A stretch of 64,000 nucleotides of DNA from Brevibacillus migulae (GCF_004521915.1 NZ_SDKD01000010.1:68213-132212); one strand, 5' to 3'. Counted from the first letter of the stretch, positions 17,446-27,020 are shown. Notes: a model not told the origin generated them from the letters alone. A program made the numbers and translations.

Positions 17446-20303
17446 GTGCTGTCGTACAAATCCATCTTATAGGACAAATGCTTGAGGACGGTCACCTTCA
17501 CCTTACCGGCCGCTCATCGGAACGGGATTCCCCAATTCGTCCGGATGAGTTGGCCAGTATGCTTTTCGCTTGGGATGAGGAATCTTTCTATGGTTCCTTT
17601 TTGGAGATGACAGATGAGGAACTGCGGCTCACTCCCATGGAAGCCTTCCGTCTATTTACGGCTCCGCAAAGCCTGTCGCATATTGAGTACATGCTGGATG
17701 AACAGATGGAAGCCTGTCGTAATCATGCGTTTGCGATCAAGCAAGCACTGGCATCTGGACAATTCCTACCCGATTTGGATGCTTGGAAAAAAGGCGTGGC
17801 GGGCTGGCGACTCACAGGGGAAAAAGGGGACTTGCTGCCTGCCAATGCGCATCTTTGGCTCACTGCTGTGCTGGAGCACTTCACCTCCACTCATTTTGGA
17901 GTCTCTTCGGCATGGAGCCATGTACAGAGAGAATTTCCGGCCCTCTATGCCATCGGGGAGGAAATCCCTCCTCTGCTTGATGAGCAGGACTGGCTGCAAT
18001 CCATTGGACTCTTGCCTGATTCCACTCCTTTCCGGACATGCTTGCAGATCGTAGAGTCTACCTATGATACACAGGAGTGGCATTTGAAGATTTTTCTCCA
18101 AGACCGTCAGCAGCCCGAGCAGTTAGTGGAGATTACCTCGCAAGATTCCTGGGACTCGCTGCCTCTCCCGTCTGCTTGGCGCTCATACAAGGATCGTTAC
18201 TACCGGGATGTGCAAAAGTGTGTTTCGCTGATCCCCTGGTTGGCCGCAGAGGATGGATCGGCCGGTATCCACATCCGCACCCTGTTGAGCAATGAGGAAG
18301 CTTGGCGTTTTCTGACAGAAGGCAGCTTACGGCTGGTGCAATCCGGCATCCATGTCTTTTTACCAGCATGGTGGGAACAGGTCCGGAAAGCAAAACCGAC
18401 GCTGAAAGCCGTTATGAAGAGCTCGCACACCCGAAGCCCGCACACCTATTTCGATGTCTTGCACATCATGGACTTCGAATGGAAGCTCGCGATTGGAACA
18501 TTGGAGCTAAGCGAAAAGGAATTTCGCTCTTTGCTATCCCAGCAGCAAAAACTCATGCAAATCAACGGACAATGGATTCAAGTCACGCCGGAATTGGTCA
18601 GCCAGATCCAAAAAACGTTAAAGCAAACGGCAGGAAGCGGCCATCTGTCTTTCCGGGATGTATTGCATATGTATTTGCTCCCTTCCATGGAGCAGGAAGA
18701 ACATGCAGATCTTGATCAGGATGAGGAGATGTCACTGTCTGTCGAGGTCGAGCTGGATCAACACCTGCAGCATTTTATCTCACAGCTGCAGGAAATCACC
18801 AGCATTCCCTTAATCGAACAGCCGGCAAGCTTTCAGGGAACGCTGCGTAGCTACCAGCTCCAAGGCAGCTCTTGGCTGTGGTTTTTGCGCAGCCTCGGAC
18901 TCGGCGCCTGTCTGGCAGATGACATGGGCCTTGGAAAGACCATCCAGTTCATTACGTATCTGCTGCATGGAAAGGAAAGAGCAAACCGACATCGCCAAGC
19001 TCCCTCTTTGCTGATATGCCCTACTTCCGTCATCGGCAACTGGCAAAAAGAGCTGGAACGGTTCGCCCCTTCCTTGCATGTATATATTCATTATGGAAAC
19101 ACGCGCAAGCATGGACACGAATTCCTTTCTTCCATCCAGGAAGCGGATCTCGTCATCACTTCCTATGCCCTCTCCCATCTGGATGAAGAAGAGCTGTCCT
19201 CTCTGACATGGGATACCATCTGTCTGGATGAGGCCCAGCACATCAAAAATGCGCATACGAAGCAGGCTCAATCCATTCGCAGACTGAAAGCAGCTTACCG
19301 GATCGCGTTAACCGGCACGCCCATCGAAAACCGCCTGATGGAGCTCTGGTCGATCTTTGAATTTCTCAATCCCGGCTATCTTGGGAGCCAGCATGAATTT
19401 TCCCGAAGCTTTGTGGAGCCGATCGAGGGCGAGCAGAAGCCTGAGCTGATTTCCCGCCTTCAACGATTGATTCAGCCCTTTTTGCTGCGGCGTGAAAAAA
19501 CCGACCCCGCGATTCAATTGGATCTGCCGGAGAAAATCGAGGAAAAGGAATACGTCCGGCTGACAGCGGAACAAGCGGCGTTATACGAATCGACGATCCA
19601 GGATATGTTCGACAAGCTTTCAGGAGCTTCCGCGATGGCTCGGCGCGGTCTCATTCTCACCACGCTCACCCGTCTGAAGCAAATATGTGACCACCCTGCC
19701 CTGATCCATCGGGAGCGGAATGCCGCTATCGATCTTTCCCGCTCACAAAAGCTGGAACGTCTGCTGGAGCTGGTGGAAGAGATACGCGAAAAAGGAGAAC
19801 GCTGTCTCATCTTTACGCAATACTTGCAGATGGGCTATTTGATGCAGCGCGTGCTGGAGTCCGCGGGGTACGGTCCTGTTTTCTTCTTGCATGGCGGCAC
19901 TTCGAAGGACATGCGCGATCAAATGATCCAGCGCTTTCAGGACCCGTCTCTCCCCGAGCAAGAGCGCGCAGGCATCTTTATCTTGTCGCTGCGGGCAGGC
20001 GGCATCGGTCTGAATCTGACAGAGGCCAACCACGTGTTCCATATTGATCGCTGGTGGAATCCCGCCGTGGAAAGCCAAGCCACCGACCGCGTCTACCGCA
20101 TCGGCCAGCAGCGCAATGTCAATGTATATAAGTTCATCACGCTTGGCACGATTGAAGAGCGAATCGACGAGATGATGGAACGAAAGCATCTGTTAAGCAA
20201 AAAGATTGTCGGAACGGGCGAAAACTGGATTACCGAATTGTCCGCCAACGAGCTGCATGAATTGTTCATGCTCCGGCACGAATGGTTGGATGGAAAAGGA
20301 TAG
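17442..20303 (+). CDS. ywqA: SNF2-family DNA helicase/translocase (YwqA-like)
   Basis: The 953-residue protein has an N-terminal non-catalytic region of about 460 residues (SNF2_assoc-like) and a complete SNF2 ATPase core. Visible motifs are motif I DDMGLGKT (about residue 492-499), CPTSVIGNWQKE, motif II DEAQHIKN (about residue 595), TGTPIENRLMELWSI, and the C-terminal helicase lobe with SLRAGGIGLNLTEANHVFHIDRWWNP (split in the text here only for length) and QATDRVYRIGQ. Such enzymes translocate on duplex DNA and remodel protein-DNA complexes. It is translationally coupled to the SWIM gene. Confidence 0.93.
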   Translation: MSAVVQIHLIGQMLEDGHLHLTGRSSERDSPIRPDELASMLFAWDEESFYGSFLEMTDEELRLTPMEAFRLFTAPQSLSHIEYMLDEQMEACRNHAFAIKQALASGQFLPDLDAWKKGVAGWRLTGEKGDLLPANAHLWLTAVLEHFTSTHFGVSSAWSHVQREFPALYAIGEEIPPLLDEQDWLQSIGLLPDSTPFRTCLQIVESTYDTQEWHLKIFLQDRQQPEQLVEITSQDSWDSLPLPSAWRSYKDRYYRDVQKCVSLIPWLAAEDGSAGIHIRTLLSNEEAWRFLTEGSLRLVQSGIHVFLPAWWEQVRKAKPTLKAVMKSSHTRSPHTYFDVLHIMDFEWKLAIGTLELSEKEFRSLLSQQQKLMQINGQWIQVTPELVSQIQKTLKQTAGSGHLSFRDVLHMYLLPSMEQEEHADLDQDEEMSLSVEVELDQHLQHFISQLQEITSIPLIEQPASFQGTLRSYQLQGSSWLWFLRSLGLGACLADDMGLGKTIQFITYLLHGKERANRHRQAPSLLICPTSVIGNWQKELERFAPSLHVYIHYGNTRKHGHEFLSSIQEADLVITSYALSHLDEEELSSLTWDTICLDEAQHIKNAHTKQAQSIRRLKAAYRIALTGTPIENRLMELWSIFEFLNPGYLGSQHEFSRSFVEPIEGEQKPELISRLQRLIQPFLLRREKTDPAIQLDLPEKIEEKEYVRLTAEQAALYESTIQDMFDKLSGASAMARRGLILTTLTRLKQICDHPALIHRERNAAIDLSRSQKLERLLELVEEIREKGERCLIFTQYLQMGYLMQRVLESAGYGPVFFLHGGTSKDMRDQMIQRFQDPSLPEQERAGIFILSLRAGGIGLNLTEANHVFHIDRWWNPAVESQATDRVYRIGQQRNVNVYKFITLGTIEERIDEMMERKHLLSKKIVGTGENWITELSANELHELFMLRHEWLDGKG

Positions 20304-20316
20304 GAAGTGAAGCAGC

Positions 20317-20451
20317 TTGGAAGAAACACAATCGGAGCAGCAAGAAAACGCAGGCAAGACCTCTGACGCTGCTGTCGGGAACACGGCGCTGCCCGAGGTC
20401 TGGCGCAGATTTTATGAGGAAGTGCAAAAAGCAATCCGCGAAAGCGACTGA
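20317..20451 (+). CDS. tiny hypothetical protein, 44 aa, downstream of the SNF2 gene
   Basis: A TTG at 20317 follows AGGAAGTGA at a fair distance, 13 bases after the helicase stop. The frame ends just before a strong terminator. The product is acidic and Gln/Glu-rich at the N-terminus, then LPEVWRRFYEEVQKAIRESD, an amphipathic helix. Its position suggests it belongs to the SWIM-SNF2 operon. No family is recognised and the TTG start makes it tentative. Confidence 0.5.
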   Translation: MEETQSEQQENAGKTSDAAVGNTALPEVWRRFYEEVQKAIRESD

Positions 20452-20460
20452 TCGCGATGA

Positions 20461-20490
20461 AAAAGGTTCGAGAGAGATCTCGAACCTTTT
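20461..20490. terminator. bidirectional terminator between converging operons
   Basis: AAAAGGTTCGAGA pairs with TCTCGAACCTTTT around a 4-base loop. It ends the SWIM-SNF2 operon on the plus strand and the MFS gene on the minus strand. Confidence 0.92.
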
Positions 20491-20510
20491 CTAATGTGTG
20501 GATGGTCCCA

Positions 20511-21761
20511 TCATTCGCCCGCTTCAGGATGCTCGACATAGATTCGAAACAGCTGGATGTACAGCCCGATACTGATGCACGCAAACAGCAAAATGATGCT
20601 GAAGATGCCCATTGGCGGTATCCAGGTGGACAGGAACACGGTCAGCGGCGCCAGACACCTTCCGATCGTGGCTTGCAAGCTGTCTGCACCCATATATTGT
20701 CCTCGTGCATGCTCCGGGGCATAGCGGCTGATAAAGCTTTGTGTCACCGGAGAGCGAACCATTTCACCAAAGGTAAAAAGGATCGTAACCACAAACAAAA
20801 ACCATATGTTGCTGTTTACTCCAACGAGGAAAGTCCCGACTCCAGACAACAGCGAGGACAAAATGAACACATTGCACTCCTTCCAGTTGTGAAACCATTT
20901 CGTCACAGGCAGGATAAACAGGACGAACAACAGACCGTTGAATCCTACCAACCATCCATAAATCTCCGTACCCCCCAGCACCAGCGATTCGCCCTTCCAT
21001 GTGAAGAGCGTCTGGGCGGGAACATGATTGATCACGTATACCGGCAAATAAAGATCCAGCTGCATGATCGGCACAAGTGCAAAGATGCCTGCCAACGTAT
21101 AGATCAGGAACACCTTGTCGCGAAAAATGATGCCATACCCCTTCCACTGCTCCTTGAACATTTGCGCGACCGAGGTCGGTCCTTCCGAGCCATTTGCTGC
21201 ATGTGGTCTTGTTTCATGAATCAGGATAAAGATCGCAATCACATAAAGCAGCAAGATCAGGGCACAGGTCCATAAAAGCTCTTGCCGATAGTGAAAGAAG
21301 AAAATCGCTCCAAGTGCCGGTCCAAGGACGGCCCCTATGTTGTTCGCTGTCATAAACGTGGCAAATATCTGGCGTCGATGCTCTGCTGGAACGAGATCCG
21401 CCACCATCGCTGAGCTGGCAGGGCGATAGATGGCACCCCCCAGCCCGAGACCGATGAAAGCGAGATAATCGATCCAGTGTGATGGCGATACGGCAAACAA
21501 AGCAAACATCAGCGCTTGTATGACAGCACCCAGCAGCATCACGGGACGCCGGCCTAGCCGATCCGCTAGCGCTCCACCCAGCAGACTGCCAACCAGGCTG
21601 AATAAGGGCGGAACCGTCATCAATATGCCGGCAATATGATTGCCCAAAGCCTCCCCAAAATAAACGGTGATAAACGGAAAGTACATCCAAAACAGCATGT
21701 TAAACAGCGCTTCACCGATTAACCGAACTTTCAAGTTGGTATTCCATAACCGAATTTGCAT
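20511..21761 (-). CDS. MFS transporter, MdtH/MDR type
   Basis: The 416-residue protein has twelve predicted membrane segments, MFS motif A GALADRLGRRP, and TANNIGAVLGPALGA in helix 5. A long central loop (HETRPHAANGSEGPTSVAQ) separates the two halves. It is probably a proton-driven efflux pump; the substrate is unknown. It is a single-gene unit ending in the shared terminator. Confidence 0.87.
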   Translation of the reverse strand: MQIRLWNTNLKVRLIGEALFNMLFWMYFPFITVYFGEALGNHIAGILMTVPPLFSLVGSLLGGALADRLGRRPVMLLGAVIQALMFALFAVSPSHWIDYLAFIGLGLGGAIYRPASSAMVADLVPAEHRRQIFATFMTANNIGAVLGPALGAIFFFHYRQELLWTCALILLLYVIAIFILIHETRPHAANGSEGPTSVAQMFKEQWKGYGIIFRDKVFLIYTLAGIFALVPIMQLDLYLPVYVINHVPAQTLFTWKGESLVLGGTEIYGWLVGFNGLLFVLFILPVTKWFHNWKECNVFILSSLLSGVGTFLVGVNSNIWFLFVVTILFTFGEMVRSPVTQSFISRYAPEHARGQYMGADSLQATIGRCLAPLTVFLSTWIPPMGIFSIILLFACISIGLYIQLFRIYVEHPEAGE

Positions 21762-21806
21762 CTATTCTCTCCTCATTTTCCAAACACCACAAGATTCCCG
21801 GCCGGG

Positions 21807-21836
21807 TATATAAACTATAGAACAATATCCTGTCAA
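21807..21836 (-). promoter_or_regulatory. probable promoter of the MFS gene
   Basis: On the minus strand TTGACA (21831-21836) is followed 18 bases later by TATATA (21807-21812). The region is AT-rich and 46-75 bases upstream of the ATG. Confidence 0.5.
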
Positions 21837-21945
21837 GATATAGACTTATAATTCCAATTCGTTTATACTAATAATATCAAGGTCGAATATATAGAGGTTT
21901 CATTCAATTGTTTCACAAAACGAACATTTGTTCCAAGACGACGAT

Positions 21946-21972
21946 GACGCTCCTAGCCGAAGCGTCTTTTTT
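21946..21972 (+). terminator. orphan terminator-like hairpin
   Basis: GACGCT pairs with AGCGTC across a 9-base loop and is followed by TTTTTTATTA. No gene is recognised upstream of it on the plus strand, so it may end a short leader or small RNA. Confidence 0.55.
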
Positions 21973-22048
21973 ATTACCAACAACGTTGTCTGTTAGTAAC
22001 CGGATCGCGATAATGGCCATCCTAGTTCCTACAAATTCGGGGGAAACC

Positions 22049-22182
22049 ATGAGCCACGAGATAAAAGGGCTAATCGAAAATGCGATTTAGCCATCAAACA
22101 GGAAGATATTGATACACTGATGAATTTTTATGCGGGATGATGCCATCCTGGTTGTAAAGCCGTAATGAACATTCCACGGAAA
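22049..22182 (+). pseudogene. decayed YybH-like (NTF2/SnoaL fold) gene fragment
   Basis: An ATG at 22049 gives MSHEIKGLIENA, then a frame change gives DLAIKQEDIDTLMNFYAG, and a second change gives DDAILVVKP before stops. Joined across the shifts, this closely resembles the N-terminus of B. subtilis YybH-type proteins (nuclear-transport-factor-2-like fold). Only about 40 of roughly 130 residues remain, and the terminator of the next gene follows at once. It is a truncated, twice-frameshifted relic. Confidence 0.65.
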
Positions 22183-22185
22183 AAC

Positions 22186-22228
22186 AAAAGCCGATCTTAA
22201 CACTTTTTTGTGTTTGGACCGGCTTTTT
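22186..22228 (-). terminator. terminator of the DUF2628 gene
   Basis: AAAAGCCG and CGGCTTTT arms enclose an inner AACAC/GTGTT stem. On the minus strand it ends in TTTTGTTTTT. Confidence 0.75.
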
Positions 22229-22237
22229 GTGTTTTCT

Positions 22238-22828
22238 TTACCAAAAAAGAAACCCTGCGATAAACGCATACCCGATAAAGGCTAAAAACGCAATGCCAAC
22301 ACCCTTCCAGCTTCCGCCTCCCTCTTTCACCAACGCTTGCGCCAGTGCTTGTGGATCGTGGTGCTGTTGGCTGAGCTTTGCGATTTTCTTTTGTGCATGT
22401 TGATAATACATCGCATTGCAATAAAGACCGCAAACCACAGCGATCCCCGTTGTAATATAATTCGAATCTGCACGTCCAATCAGAATATCGATCATGTCAA
22501 TCAGAAAGAAAGCGCCGATCATCCCTGCTACGTACGCGTACATTTTGCGATAACCAAACCAAAAAAAGCCGAACAAGAACCCGACCCAGCTCCACCCTGC
22601 ACGTCTGGCAGGATCTTTCGCGTTGTTCCATTTTTTCAGATAATGTTCATGATTTTTCCCGACAAACAAACGGAGCTTTTCCTCCGCACCTAACTCCACG
22701 GCATGCTCCATTTCTTGCACCCCAGCAGTGTTCCCCGCATTGGCGGTTGGATCATGCAGTGTCTTCCCGCATGCATGACAGTAGCTTGCTCCGGTTTGTT
22801 GTACCTCTCCGCACTGTGTGCAATACAT
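22238..22828 (-). CDS. zinc-ribbon plus DUF2628-type membrane protein
   Basis: The 196-residue product starts with a zinc ribbon (CTQCGE at residues 3-8, CHACGK at 17-22). After a linker and a conserved KNHEHYLKKWNN block come membrane segments WVGFLFGFFWFGYRKMY, VAGMIGAFFLIDMIDILIG, YITTGIAVVCGLYCNAMYY and a C-terminal hydrophobic helix. This layout matches the DUF2628 family, whose function is unknown. It stands alone between two terminators. Confidence 0.8.
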   Translation of the reverse strand: MYCTQCGEVQQTGASYCHACGKTLHDPTANAGNTAGVQEMEHAVELGAEEKLRLFVGKNHEHYLKKWNNAKDPARRAGWSWVGFLFGFFWFGYRKMYAYVAGMIGAFFLIDMIDILIGRADSNYITTGIAVVCGLYCNAMYYQHAQKKIAKLSQQHHDPQALAQALVKEGGGSWKGVGIAFLAFIGYAFIAGFLFW

Positions 22829-22994
22829 GAGCTGTCTCTCCTAATCCGTATTTTTCTACCAATACTGTACCATAATTCAATACATTTCTATATGTTTCCC
22901 TTTCGCATCGAACATGAATTTCGTGTAAAATGTGAATTGGTTCACTTTTTCTAACGACACCTTGTCCATATCGACGTAAGGAGGCATCATTTCT

Positions 22995-24107
22995 TTGAAA
23001 CCACGAGCTTTCGCGATTGTAAGCGGCATTTTGCTGTTCTATAGTTTTCTTGTTTTCTTTATTGGCTGGAATATCTGGGTATGGCTGTCTACGGTCTTCC
23101 AACTTGATCAGGTTGTACCCTATTCGATCCTGATCGCACTGATCGGCTATTCGTATATCCTTGGGAGACTGCATGTAACGTTGACACCTTTAAAAGTAGT
23201 CGGCTCTTACTGGTTTGCCATCGTCCAGTATGCTGCCATCTTGTTCCCAATCGCCGATCTGTCCGTCTTGGTATTGCGGTTGTTCGCAGTCCCTGCGGAA
23301 TCCTCGATTTTCTGGGTAGGTCTCGTTGTCCTTGTCCTCTTCATTGGCATTTTCATGAGAGGACATTGGAATGCGTGGAATCCGATCGTACGCAAATATG
23401 AAATAACGATTCCAAAGCGGGCGGGTTCGTACGAGAAGCTGCGCATCGGCATGGCTTCCGATATTCATTTGGGCAGCATCGTGGGCAATGCGCATTTGCA
23501 TCGGCTCATTTCCGAGATGAATGTCATCCAGCCGGATATCATCTTGCTGCCCGGTGATGTGATTGACGACGATATCGATCCGTTTATCCGTAAAAACATG
23601 GGAAGTGTGATGAAGCATCTGCGAGCGCCCCTAGGTGTCTACGCGGTGCTCGGAAATCATGAATACATCGGTGGCAAAATCCCTGAGTACCTCAAGCAGA
23701 TGGAAGCGATTGATATCCGTGTTCTCGTGGATGAAACCGTCAAGATCGCTGACAGCTTTTACGTAATCGGGCGCAAAGACCGGGCCGCACGTGAACGCAT
23801 GAGCTTGGAAGAGCTGTTGAACGATGTGGACACCTCCCTGCCGTTGATCGTGATGGATCATCAGCCCTATCACCTCGATGTCGCTGCCAAGCATGGCGTT
23901 GACCTGATGCTTTCCGGGCATACCCACCGCGGACAAATGGCACCCAATCATTTGATCACCAGACGCATTTTCGAACTGGACTGGGGCTACAAACAAAAAG
24001 AACAGCTCCATGCGATTGTTTCCTCCGGTTTCGGTCTGTGGGGACCACCGTTTCGCTTGGGGAGCCGTTCTGAGATTATCCAGATCGATATTACGTTTAA
24101 GAGCTAG
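22995..24107 (+). CDS. membrane-anchored metallophosphoesterase (YkuE/YpbG-like)
   Basis: The 370-residue protein begins with four membrane segments (residues about 5-130) and then a calcineurin-like phosphoesterase domain. All metal motifs are visible: SDIHLGS, PGDVIDDD, LGNHEY, and GHTHRGQ. It therefore likely hydrolyses a phosphoester at the membrane; related proteins act on UDP-diacylglucosamine or on unknown substrates. TTG is the start codon, 10 bases after AAGGAGG. The stop codon sits at the edge of a terminator. Confidence 0.87.
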   Translation: MKPRAFAIVSGILLFYSFLVFFIGWNIWVWLSTVFQLDQVVPYSILIALIGYSYILGRLHVTLTPLKVVGSYWFAIVQYAAILFPIADLSVLVLRLFAVPAESSIFWVGLVVLVLFIGIFMRGHWNAWNPIVRKYEITIPKRAGSYEKLRIGMASDIHLGSIVGNAHLHRLISEMNVIQPDIILLPGDVIDDDIDPFIRKNMGSVMKHLRAPLGVYAVLGNHEYIGGKIPEYLKQMEAIDIRVLVDETVKIADSFYVIGRKDRAARERMSLEELLNDVDTSLPLIVMDHQPYHLDVAAKHGVDLMLSGHTHRGQMAPNHLITRRIFELDWGYKQKEQLHAIVSSGFGLWGPPFRLGSRSEIIQIDITFKS

Positions 24108-24132
24108 GCGGCATGGTCTGCCTGGCTTTTTT
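24103..24132 (+). terminator. terminator after the metallophosphoesterase
   Basis: GCTAGGC pairs with GCCTGGC (one G-T pair) over a 10-base loop, followed by TTTTTT. The convergent phosphodiesterase ends at the same point. Confidence 0.8.
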
Positions 24133-24629
24133 CATGCAAAAAAATGATGCTGCAACGAGAGCTCCTTCTCCAATTCCAGCCAGCCATAGGAAAAGAACGG
24201 CTGCCTCCGTTTATCCGTAGGGGAGCCAGGATTAAAGAGAATGATACCATTGCGTGTCTCATGAAAAGGGATGTGCGAATGCCCAAAAATGATCAGGTCG
24301 ACTTGCTCGTCGGCAAAAGCGGAAATAGCGCGGTCAGGCGTGGTCTTTCCTTTGCCGCTGTCACCGTGGACAACCCCAACCCGATAACCCGCCAGCTCCA
24401 GGAGCAGCTTTTGCGGAAAGGACTCCCGGATCGCGGTAGTCTCAATGTTTCCGTAAACCCCTTTTACCGGCGCGAGACTGGACAGTTCTTCGAAGACCTC
24501 CATACTCGACCAATCCCCTGCATGTATGATCAAGTCCGCACCTTTTAACCCCAGAAGCACAGCTTCTGGCAGTCGCTTCCCTTTTTTCGGCAGATGCGTG
24601 TCCGAAATAATGCCAATTCTCATATGCAT
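24132..24629 (-). CDS. YfcE/MJ0936-type phosphodiesterase
   Basis: This 165-residue single-domain metallophosphoesterase has ISDTHLP, HAGDW, VYGNIE, and IFGHSH, the metal-binding set of the YfcE/MJ0936 family. Family members cleave phosphodiesters in vitro; the physiological substrate is unknown. The ATG at 24629 is 5 bases after AAGGAT and overlaps the LacI-type regulator gene by 10 bases; an ATG at 24623 is also possible. Coupling to that regulator is unexplained. Confidence 0.88.
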   Translation of the reverse strand: MHMRIGIISDTHLPKKGKRLPEAVLLGLKGADLIIHAGDWSSMEVFEELSSLAPVKGVYGNIETTAIRESFPQKLLLELAGYRVGVVHGDSGKGKTTPDRAISAFADEQVDLIIFGHSHIPFHETRNGIILFNPGSPTDKRRQPFFSYGWLELEKELSLQHHFFA

Positions 24630-25648
24630 CCCGATCCTTCTCTCCCTGAAGGTGCTGCTGTCGATTTTCGCACAACCAATTCCGGTTGAATCACGACCCG
24701 CTGCTTCTCTTTCTCGTCCTCCACGATCACTTGCACCAGATAGTCAATCACTTGATGCCCCATGTGCTCGATGGGCTGAGCTATCGTGGTGAGCGGCGGA
24801 TCCGAGATTTCGGCAAGGATGGTGTTGTCAAAGCCCACCACGGATACATCTTCCGGTACGCGCAAGCCCGCATCTCTTGCTGCCTGCATCACGCCGATAG
24901 CTAACAAGTCATTGCTGGCAAAAATAGCAGTGGGAGATCCGGGCCGTTGAAACCACTCGGAAGCCTTCTCTTTCCCTTTTTCAATCCGTGAATCACTTTG
25001 CTTGTGAAAGTCTGCCGAAAAAGAAAGCTGGTGGTCGGCCAATGCTTGCCGATAACCACGCAGCCTTTCCAGACTGCTGACGAGATGAAGCGGTTCTGTG
25101 AGTATCCCGATACGGGTATGACCGAGTTCTATCAGATGGGTTGCAGCCAGATAGCCGCCGGCGAAATCATCGACCAATACGGTTTGTGCCGAAATCCCTG
25201 GCATGTCGCGGGCAATCAGAGCGATCGGCATGTTCGAAGGGAGCAGCTGCTGTTCGACTACCTGCTCCCCGATCCCTGTGGCAATAATCATCCCGTCTAC
25301 GCATTTTTGCTGCAACATGGCGATGTATCGTTTCATTTTTTCTTCATTGTTATCCGAGCTGCAGATAATCACGCTGAAGCCGTGCTCATGCCCACGATCT
25401 TCTACGCTTCTGGCCAGCTCCGCGAAAAACGGGTTGGCCAGATCGGGGATTAACAGCCCGATCGTCCGCGTGCCTTTGCCGGTGAGCGCCGTCGCCACGA
25501 GACTGGGCTGATAATTGAGCTGCTCCATGATGTGCAGCACTTTCTTTTGCGTTTCGATGCTGATCCGGCCCTTGCCATTTATAATCTTGGATACCGTCGT
25601 AATGGACACTCCTGCTTCTCTGGCCACATCATAAATCGTCGGTTTCAC
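24620..25648 (-). CDS. LacI-family transcriptional regulator
   Basis: The 342-residue protein starts with a LacI helix-turn-helix ([24 protein letters not shown]), a hinge helix with [16 protein letters not shown], and a periplasmic-binding-protein-like effector domain ([21 protein letters not shown] and [21 protein letters not shown]). It should bind a palindromic operator and respond to a sugar or nucleoside. No carbohydrate genes are adjacent. It is followed by an overlapping phosphodiesterase gene, so its target may lie elsewhere. Confidence 0.92.
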   Translation of the reverse strand: MKPTIYDVAREAGVSITTVSKIINGKGRISIETQKKVLHIMEQLNYQPSLVATALTGKGTRTIGLLIPDLANPFFAELARSVEDRGHEHGFSVIICSSDNNEEKMKRYIAMLQQKCVDGMIIATGIGEQVVEQQLLPSNMPIALIARDMPGISAQTVLVDDFAGGYLAATHLIELGHTRIGILTEPLHLVSSLERLRGYRQALADHQLSFSADFHKQSDSRIEKGKEKASEWFQRPGSPTAIFASNDLLAIGVMQAARDAGLRVPEDVSVVGFDNTILAEISDPPLTTIAQPIEHMGHQVIDYLVQVIVEDEKEKQRVVIQPELVVRKSTAAPSGREGSGCI

Positions 25649-25675
25649 TGCTCCACCATACCCTCACTACCAGAA

Positions 25676-26089
25676 TCATTGTTTTCGTAAAATAGCTACC
25701 GTACAACGCGATATGCAGATCAATGTCTCTTCCTCATCGACGATTTTGATATCCCATACCATCGTCGTGCGCCCTTTATGCAAGGGCGTCCCAATCGCGG
25801 TAACCATCCCGCTGCTTTTCGACTTCAAGTGATTGGCATTGATCTCAAGCCCTACACAGATTTCATGTTCTTGATCAATCAGATTCCAAGTCCCAATGCT
25901 CGCGACCGTCTCAGCTAGCGCTACCGATGCCCCTCCGTGCAATAACCCAAATGGTTGGTGAGTTGCCGCGTGAACCGGCATCGTTGCAATGGCACGCTCC
26001 GCACTCAATTCCTTTATTTCGATGCCCAAGGCTCCCAACATCGTTTCTTCCATCGGCTTCAACATTGGTTCATCCATCCTTCCCATCAC
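25676..26089 (-). CDS. PaaI/YuxO-type hotdog thioesterase
   Basis: The 137-residue protein has the hotdog core block FGLLHGGASVALAETVAS and the strand GLEINANHLKS, with a late TTMVWDIKIVDEEETLI. This matches the PaaI and DHNA-CoA hydrolase group that cleaves acyl-CoA thioesters. The start is ambiguous: GTG at 26089, ATG at 26086 or ATG at 26077, none with an ideal ribosome site. The substrate is unknown. Confidence 0.85.
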   Translation of the reverse strand: MMGRMDEPMLKPMEETMLGALGIEIKELSAERAIATMPVHAATHQPFGLLHGGASVALAETVASIGTWNLIDQEHEICVGLEINANHLKSKSSGMVTAIGTPLHKGRTTMVWDIKIVDEEETLICISRCTVAILRKQ

Positions 26090-26133
26090 ATTTCCATCTT
26101 CTATGCAAGCTTATGGCACCGCTGCTTGAACCA

Positions 26134-26985
26134 TTACGCATGGGCTTGAACGGTGCCGGCCAGCATCTTTTTGATTTCATCCATGCGATTTTTCGTATCT
26201 TCATAACCAACTTGGATGCAATGCTCAATCTTTTTAAAATCAAAGGAACCGATCGGACCGATTTCCGGAAATAAAGTGAGGTCCGCATGCTGATGCTCGA
26301 GCTTCATTTGCTCTCTCATCATCAGACTGAAGATCCCATACATGATCGAAGTGCCGGAAGTAAACGAGCCACCATTTTGCCGGAGCACTGTAATGGGATC
26401 AATCGAAATCACCTTCTCCGCTCCCAGGTCCCTCGCCACACGAACCGGGCAGTTCATCAAGATCCCGCCGTCTACCAGGACGTAGTCTTTCCAGCGGATT
26501 GGCCGAAATAATCCGGGAACCGAGCTGCTCGCCCGTACCGCATCACTGATGGAGATGTCGCTTTCCGTTTTGAAAGCGTTCAATGGGCGGTTGGAAAAAA
26601 CAATCGCTTCCCCTTGGCGCAGATCATTCGCGACGACGGCACACGGTATTTTCAATGCGCCGAATGGATCCTCATTGGTCAATTCCGCCATCATCTTCCG
26701 CAATTTTTCGCCTTTTAACGCTCCCTCAATCGTTGGCCGCAGAAAAAACGCTTTGGCGAGAATGGCTTTCCAGTCCACATCCAGGATCCGGAAATCTACT
26801 TTTTTGACGAGCTGCTTCAGCTTTTCTACGGGATACCCGTATGCGTACAAAGTAGACACGATCCCGCCGGCACTGGTACCGGCGATATGAGAGATTGTGA
26901 TATTTTCTTCTTCCAATGCTGCGATGACGCCAATGGCCGTAAACCCCGGCACACCGCCGCCTGCAATCGCTAGTCCTACTTGCAA
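26134..26985 (-). CDS. patatin-like phospholipase (RssA/YlbK type)
   Basis: The product of about 283 residues has the patatin oxyanion motif GGGVPG, the nucleophile elbow GTSAGG, and the DGG dyad motif in YVLVDGGILMNCP. These are complete, so a serine acyl hydrolase is likely. I set the start at TTG 26985, 5 bases after GAGGTGG; a GTG at 27018 would add 11 residues. It lies 35 bases downstream of the HesB-like gene and probably shares its transcript. Confidence 0.88.
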   Translation of the reverse strand: MQVGLAIAGGGVPGFTAIGVIAALEEENITISHIAGTSAGGIVSTLYAYGYPVEKLKQLVKKVDFRILDVDWKAILAKAFFLRPTIEGALKGEKLRKMMAELTNEDPFGALKIPCAVVANDLRQGEAIVFSNRPLNAFKTESDISISDAVRASSSVPGLFRPIRWKDYVLVDGGILMNCPVRVARDLGAEKVISIDPITVLRQNGGSFTSGTSIMYGIFSLMMREQMKLEHQHADLTLFPEIGPIGSFDFKKIEHCIQVGYEDTKNRMDEIKKMLAGTVQAHA

Positions 26986-27020
26986 TTCAACCACCTCGTT
27001 ACCTGGACATGTGTTCACAG

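Noticed and set aside
21908..22090. 60-codon plus-strand frame
   Set aside because: It runs through a terminator-like hairpin and into the YybH-like relic in part of its length, and has no proper ribosome site.
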